A stretch of 64,000 nt of DNA from Mesorhizobium shangrilense (GTDB lineage Bacteria > Pseudomonadota > Alphaproteobacteria > Rhizobiales > Rhizobiaceae): positions 1 to 64,000 of the forward strand of contig NZ_JAQGPN010000001.1 of NCBI RefSeq assembly GCF_028826155.1. The letters run 5' to 3'. This document shows, piece after piece, positions 60,412 to 64,000 of the stretch (its first letter is position 1; each line of letters starts with the position of its first letter). The notes below the pieces were generated by a model. It was not told where the DNA came from. It ran no database searches and saw only the letters and a list, made by a program, of their open reading frames with translations. A program made the position numbers and the translations under genes.

Positions 60412-61162
60412 GGCCGCTGCCCCCCAGATACGCGCGCTGCACGTCGGCGTTGGCGCGGATCGCCTCCGGCGTTCCGTCGGCAAGAACCCGGCCGGCGTCG
60501 AACACCGTGATCCGATCGGCCAGCGCCATGACGACGGGCATGTTGTGTTCAATCAGCAGCACGGTGGCGGTCTTCGCAATGTCGCGGATGAGCCCGATGA
60601 AGTTCTCTATCTCGGCATCGGAGAGACCCTGCGTCGGCTCGTCGAGGATCAGGAGGCGCGGCTTCAGCGCCAGTCCCATGGCGACCTCGAGCAGGCGCTG
60701 ATGGCCGTAGGAGAGTGCGCCGGCGCGCGTGTCGCGGCGATCCTCTAACCCGGTGCGATGCAGCGCCTCCAGCGTCCTGGCCTCGAGCGCACGGGGGCCG
60801 CGCTTTTCGCCGGAAGCATCGAGCAGCGCACGCTCAGCAGCCAGCGCGACATTGTCGAAAGCGGCCAGGTTGGCGAAGACGCTGGTGATCTGGAACGTAT
60901 AGGCGATGCCCCTGCGAACCCGCTGGTGCGCGGGAAGCCGCGTGATGTCCTCGCCTCGGAACTCGATGCGTCCGGCGCTCGGCGCGATGCGTCCGCACAC
61001 CAGGCTGACGAAGGTCGTCTTGCCGGCGCCGTTGGGGCCGATGATGGCGCGCACTTCCCCGGGCATGACTGTGAAGTCGACGGAATCGACCGCCTTCAGC
61101 CCGCCGAAGCTGCGACCGAGGCCGGAGGTGACCAGCAAAGGCCTTGTCTCGTCGGCGTTCAC
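60404..61162 (-). CDS. livG: Branched-chain amino acid-type ABC transporter ATPase LivG
   Basis: A 252-residue ABC ATPase of the LivG group, with Walker A IIGPNGAGKTTFVSLVCG, the helical-region sequence RGIAYTFQITSVFANLAAFD, signature LSYGHQRLLEVAMGLAL and Walker B LLILDEPTQGLS. GTG 61162 is the start that overlaps the livM stop by 4 bases (GTGA); the frame is open upstream but within livM. Paired with LivF. Confidence 0.92.
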
Positions 61163-62112
61163 GGCAGCCACCTTGCCCAGCGGTCCCTCGCCGTGCCGAG
61201 CACGCCCTTGGGGAAGAACAGCACGAGCCCGATAAGCGCGACGCCGACGATCAGCAGGTAGGCGCTGGTGTAACCGCTGGTGATGTCGACGACATAATAC
61301 ATGAACAGGGTGCCCACGATCGGCCCCAGCGTCGTCGCCGCGCCGCCCAGCAACACCCAGAGCAGCGGCAGGATCGAATACTGCACCGAGGCGAACGTCG
61401 CGCCGACATGGCCGAACAGCAGCGCATAGGCCGCTCCCGCGGCCGCGCAGATCGCCCCCGAAACGATGACCGCCCCCAGCTTGTTGGCGAAGACGTCGTA
61501 TCCCAGCATCGTCGTACGCATCTCGTTCTCGCGGATCGCCACCAGAACGCGGCCGAACGGGGCCGAGACGAAGCGCAGCGTGATCAACAGAACCACCGAG
61601 AACAGCAAGAGCGCGGTCATGTAGCGCGTCGCCGGGTCGGCGAGATCGACATGCAGCCCGCCTATGTCGAAGCTGCGCAGCTGGCGGTCGAGCACGAGGC
61701 CCTCGTCGCCACGCGTCCACTGGCTGAAATAGAGGATCGTCAGGTAGATCACCTGCGCGAACATCATGGTCACGATCATGAAGGCCACGCCGGTCGTGCG
61801 CAGCGCCAGAAGCCCGATGCCCACGGCGAGGACGGCGCCAGACGCCACGCCGGCGACAAAGCCGACGGGGGCGCTCCAGCCCAGATGCAGCATGGTCAAT
61901 CCCGCGCCATACATGCCGGCGGCGAAGAACATGGCGTGGCCAAGGCTCAGCAGCCCTGCGTAGCCGAAGAGGAAATTGTAGCCCATGGCGAAGACGGCGA
62001 GCACCATGACCCGCGCGAACACGCCATGATGATACTCCGGCAGCACGAAATTCAGCGCGAACAACAGCGCAATCGCGCCCGCGTGCAGGGCAAGGCTCTT
62101 CGATCCGCTCAT
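61159..62112 (-). CDS. livM: Branched-chain amino acid-type ABC transporter permease LivM
   Basis: A 317-residue membrane protein with about nine helices. Family features are the N-terminal GYNFLFGYAGLLSLGHAMFF and the cytoplasmic EAA-like loop RENEMRTTMLGYDVFANKLG near residue 195, which docks the ATPases. It overlaps livH by 4 bases at its start and livG by 4 bases at its end, so translation is coupled throughout. Confidence 0.92.
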   Translation of the reverse strand: MSGSKSLALHAGAIALLFALNFVLPEYHHGVFARVMVLAVFAMGYNFLFGYAGLLSLGHAMFFAAGMYGAGLTMLHLGWSAPVGFVAGVASGAVLAVGIGLLALRTTGVAFMIVTMMFAQVIYLTILYFSQWTRGDEGLVLDRQLRSFDIGGLHVDLADPATRYMTALLLFSVVLLITLRFVSAPFGRVLVAIRENEMRTTMLGYDVFANKLGAVIVSGAICAAAGAAYALLFGHVGATFASVQYSILPLLWVLLGGAATTLGPIVGTLFMYYVVDITSGYTSAYLLIVGVALIGLVLFFPKGVLGTARDRWARWLP

Positions 62113-62990
62113 TTGACTGCCGTGCCGAACAGCCCAGTCGGGCGAAAGACGAGGACCAGGGCAACCAGCAGCGTTGCGATCATCTTGGCCAGCGTCGGCG
62201 AGAAGAAGACGGAGATGATGCCGTCGGAAAGGCCGATCAGCAGCGCCGCGATCAGCGTGCCGCGCAACGACCCCAGCCCACCGATGATGACGACGATGAA
62301 GGAGAGCAGCAGCGGGTCGCGGCCCATTAGGTAGTGGGCCTGCTGGATGGGCACGATCAGCACGGCGGCCACGGCCGCCAGCATCGCGCCCAGCGCGAAG
62401 ACGCCGCCATAGACGCGGTCGACCGGAATGCCGAAGGCCTGCGCGGTCTCCCGGTCATATTGCGTGGCGCGCATGACGAGGCCGATGCGGGTGCGCGTCA
62501 GAACCAGCCAGGTCGCGAGGATGAGCAGCGCCGACGCGGCGATGACGGCGAGCTTGTAGCCGGAATAGCCGAACCAGGGCAGCAGGACGCGATAGTTGAA
62601 CGGGGCCTCGACGGGCCTCGCGTCCGCCCCATAGAGGGACAGCGCCAGCTGCTGCAGGATGTAGAGAAGGCCGATGGTGGCGACGATCGTGGCCTCGGGG
62701 TTGTATTCGAGGCGACGCAACACGAGCCGCTCCGCCGCGAAAGCGATGGCTCCGACGATCAGCGGGCTGATTATCAGCGCGGCCAGAAAACCTACGGCCG
62801 GATGTCCGCCGAGCAGCGACGCCACCCACCAGGCGATGACGGCGCCCAGCATGAAGAACTCGCCATGCGCGACATTGACGATGCGCATGACGCCGAAGAC
62901 CAGCGACAGGCCGAGCGCCGTCAGCGCCAGCACAGCGGCTGTGACGAGGCCTTCGAGGGAGGCTAGGAAGAGGTGGGGACCGAAGGACAT
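62109..62990 (-). CDS. livH: Branched-chain amino acid-type ABC transporter permease LivH
   Basis: A 293-residue permease with about eight helices. Typical LivH blocks are VFGVMRIVNVAHGEFFMLGA near residue 32 and the ATPase-docking loop RATQYDRETAQAFGIPVDRV near residue 180, then VIIGGLGSLRGTLIAALLIG. Its ATG directly abuts the TAA of the toxin gene upstream, so it is translated from an mRNA that also carries the toxin-antitoxin pair, or depends on reading through from livK. Confidence 0.93.
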   Translation of the reverse strand: MSFGPHLFLASLEGLVTAAVLALTALGLSLVFGVMRIVNVAHGEFFMLGAVIAWWVASLLGGHPAVGFLAALIISPLIVGAIAFAAERLVLRRLEYNPEATIVATIGLLYILQQLALSLYGADARPVEAPFNYRVLLPWFGYSGYKLAVIAASALLILATWLVLTRTRIGLVMRATQYDRETAQAFGIPVDRVYGGVFALGAMLAAVAAVLIVPIQQAHYLMGRDPLLLSFIVVIIGGLGSLRGTLIAALLIGLSDGIISVFFSPTLAKMIATLLVALVLVFRPTGLFGTAVK

Positions 62991-63284
62991 TTATGCATCC
63001 TCGCCAGCGATCGGCGGCCACCGGCGGGCGGTGTGGAAGATCGCTGCAATCCAGATCGTATCGCTGCGGATCTCATAGACGATCCGGTAGCTCGGATGAG
63101 GGATGAGTTCCCGGCTACCTATCAATTTCCCCTCGCGCGCAGAAAGGGGAAACCGCCTAATTCGATCTATCGCTCGGTCGAATGTAGCGTTCAGCCTGTC
63201 AGCCGCAGCGGGATCATGGGCGGCAACATACTCGAATATCTCCAGGCGATCCGCCTCTGCTTCGGGCGTCCAACGTATCCTCAC
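62991..63284 (-). CDS. ParE/RelE-superfamily toxin
   Basis: A 97-residue small basic protein of the ParE/RelE fold: RIRWTPEAEADRLEIFEYVA at the start, the AIDRIRRFPLSAREGK middle and SYRIVYEIRSDTIWIAAIFH at the end, the usual block with the conserved Arg and Tyr. ParE toxins act on DNA gyrase, RelE on ribosome-bound mRNA; the sequence fits ParE better. Its start overlaps the antitoxin stop by 4 bases. Toxicity is inferred from family and context. Confidence 0.85.
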   Translation of the reverse strand: MRIRWTPEAEADRLEIFEYVAAHDPAAADRLNATFDRAIDRIRRFPLSAREGKLIGSRELIPHPSYRIVYEIRSDTIWIAAIFHTARRWPPIAGEDA

Positions 63285-63571
63285 GCGGTCTTCCTACTTG
63301 CGCCGCGAAGAGCTGCAACACGAGCGGCAAATTCGGTGCGCACCTCTTCATCAGACCGGCCAATGCCCGCATCGATGGAACGGCGCGCTCTTTCAATCTT
63401 GCGCCTGTAGTAGTCATCATAATCAAGTCGACGGATGCTTTCCTCGACATAATCGCGCATGAATTCGCGCACGATCTGCGACGCCGGCCGATCGGCGGCT
63501 GCAGCAGCCGCCATGAACGCCTCGCGCAATTCAGGCTCCAGCTTCATCGTGAAGACGGCTTCCTTGGCCAT
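63281..63571 (-). CDS. Ribbon-helix-helix antitoxin (ParD-like)
   Basis: A 96-residue protein whose first 45 residues form a ribbon-helix-helix DNA-binding domain (EAVFTMKLEPELREAFMAAA then ASQIVREFMRDYVEES), followed by a charged, flexible C-terminal part that would wrap the toxin (IERARRSIDAGIGRSDEEVR). It precedes the toxin with a 4-base overlap, the standard order. A near-perfect palindrome just upstream is the probable site of autorepression. Confidence 0.83.
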   Translation of the reverse strand: MAKEAVFTMKLEPELREAFMAAAAAADRPASQIVREFMRDYVEESIRRLDYDDYYRRKIERARRSIDAGIGRSDEEVRTEFAARVAALRGASRKTA

Positions 63572-63587
63572 GGCTCGGCTCCTTCTC

Positions 63588-63619
63588 GGTACTGACGACG
63601 TATATACGCCGTCAGTACC
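63588..63619 (-). promoter_or_regulatory. Palindromic operator/promoter of the toxin-antitoxin operon
   Basis: GGTACTGACG (63588-63597) and CGTCAGTACC (63610-63619) flank the perfect palindrome CGTATATACG, with a single mismatched pair (A/C) between core and arms. The TATATA core is a good -10 element on the minus strand, with TGGTCA 17 bases further upstream. The antitoxin gene starts 17 bases downstream. Such a dyad across the -10 fits autorepression by the ribbon-helix-helix antitoxin. Confidence 0.75.
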
Positions 63620-63638
63620 TTCCTGACCAGCGCGATGG

Positions 63639-64000
63639 CTACAGCGGCATCGTCGTGTAGTCGCCCTCGGGCTCGTACATGCCGTCCTCGATCGAGGTCC
63701 GGTGCACGACCGTCAGCTTGCCGCTCTCGAGCTTCGAAATATTCTGGTGGCCGAAGACTTGGTGGATCTTGCCGTTGAAGACCTTGTCGCCCTGGGGATG
63801 CTCCGGTCCATCCTTGAACTCGGTCAGCGCCTCGGTCGCCTCGACCAGCTTGGCGCGGTCCTCGGGGTCCTTGTAGCCGCTGTCCTCCATCGCCTTCTTG
63901 ATGACGTAGAGCGTCTCCCAGCAGCCGAACATGTGGGCGGCGGTCGAGACGTCCTTCGGGTCGTCCTTGGAAGCGCCGTTGTCGTCGATGCCGACGGCCT
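63639..64000 (-). CDS. ABC transporter substrate-binding protein LivK-like (C-terminal part only)
   Basis: The last 120 or so residues of a periplasmic binding protein; the frame is open to the end of the window, so the gene begins beyond it. Visible are TAAHMFGCWETLYVIKKAME and the C-terminal block KVFNGKIHQVFGHQNISKLE then GKLTVVHRTSIEDGMYEPEG, typical of the Leu/Ile/Val or amide-binding (type I periplasmic) family. It would deliver the substrate to LivHMGF. The toxin-antitoxin pair lies between it and livH. Confidence 0.85.
   Translation of the reverse strand, partial: AVGIDDNGASKDDPKDVSTAAHMFGCWETLYVIKKAMEDSGYKDPEDRAKLVEATEALTEFKDGPEHPQGDKVFNGKIHQVFGHQNISKLESGKLTVVHRTSIEDGMYEPEGDYTTMPL

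Overview
The window looks like a chromosomal segment of a GC-rich alphaproteobacterium of the order Rhizobiales, most like the Mesorhizobium/Aminobacter (Phyllobacteriaceae) group. This rests on the Irr iron regulator divergent from fabA-fabB-fabI, the miaB-phoH-ybeY-corC / lnt-praR-metK-trmB gene order, the rimP-nusA-ylxR-infB-rbfA-truB ... rpsO-pnp translation block, an HWE-type histidine kinase and RIME-like palindromic intergenic repeats. Genus level is inference; no rRNA or tRNA gene is present. Almost all of the sequence is ordinary, tightly packed core and transport genes.

Layout. 1-7 kb: dnaA (5' end outside the window), dnaN, recF, a MoeB/ThiF-like adenylyltransferase, a GNAT acetyltransferase and both subunits of an aconitase-X enzyme, the last three overlapping. 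7-17 kb: a 2-hydroxyacid dehydrogenase, a secreted SH3 protein, irr, fabA-fabB-fabI, a membrane GGDEF/EAL protein with degenerate GGDEF, a TolA/TonB-like secreted protein, an RsmC-like methyltransferase, a nitronate monooxygenase and an NTF2-like protein. 17-30 kb (minus strand): rimP-nusA-ylxR-infB-rbfA-truB-corA, an HWE kinase and rpsO-pnp. The rimP leader has a clear promoter, a terminator-like hairpin and a possible 22-codon leader ORF ending on the rimP start codon. 30-37 kb: a TctCBA tricarboxylate transporter with its TctDE two-component system and an additional periplasmic binding protein. 37-54 kb (minus strand): trmB-metK-praR-lnt, then a 6.6-kb RND efflux pump plus a frameshifted adenylate cyclase/TPR gene that interrupts the usual lnt-corC neighbourhood, then corC-ybeY-phoH-miaB-plsC-rimI-tsaB. 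54-64 kb: malate synthase G, a glutaredoxin-MauE membrane fusion behind a MerR-type 19-bp-spacer promoter, a hydantoinase/oxoprolinase A-type protein, and a branched-chain-amino-acid-type ABC transporter whose livK and livH genes are separated by a ParDE-like toxin-antitoxin module with its own palindromic operator.

How the parts work together. The 17-30 kb block is translation and RNA-decay machinery. fabA/fabB/fabI make unsaturated fatty acids and complete elongation; PlsC and Lnt use acyl chains in the envelope. TctDE probably senses a carboxylate and controls TctCBA. The Liv transporter may feed the HyuA-type enzyme. I found no CRISPR array, prophage, insertion sequence or complete novel defence system. 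The most interesting candidates are the rimP leader, the MerR-type promoter on the glutaredoxin-MauE gene, the toxin-antitoxin insertion in the liv operon and the efflux/cyclase island.
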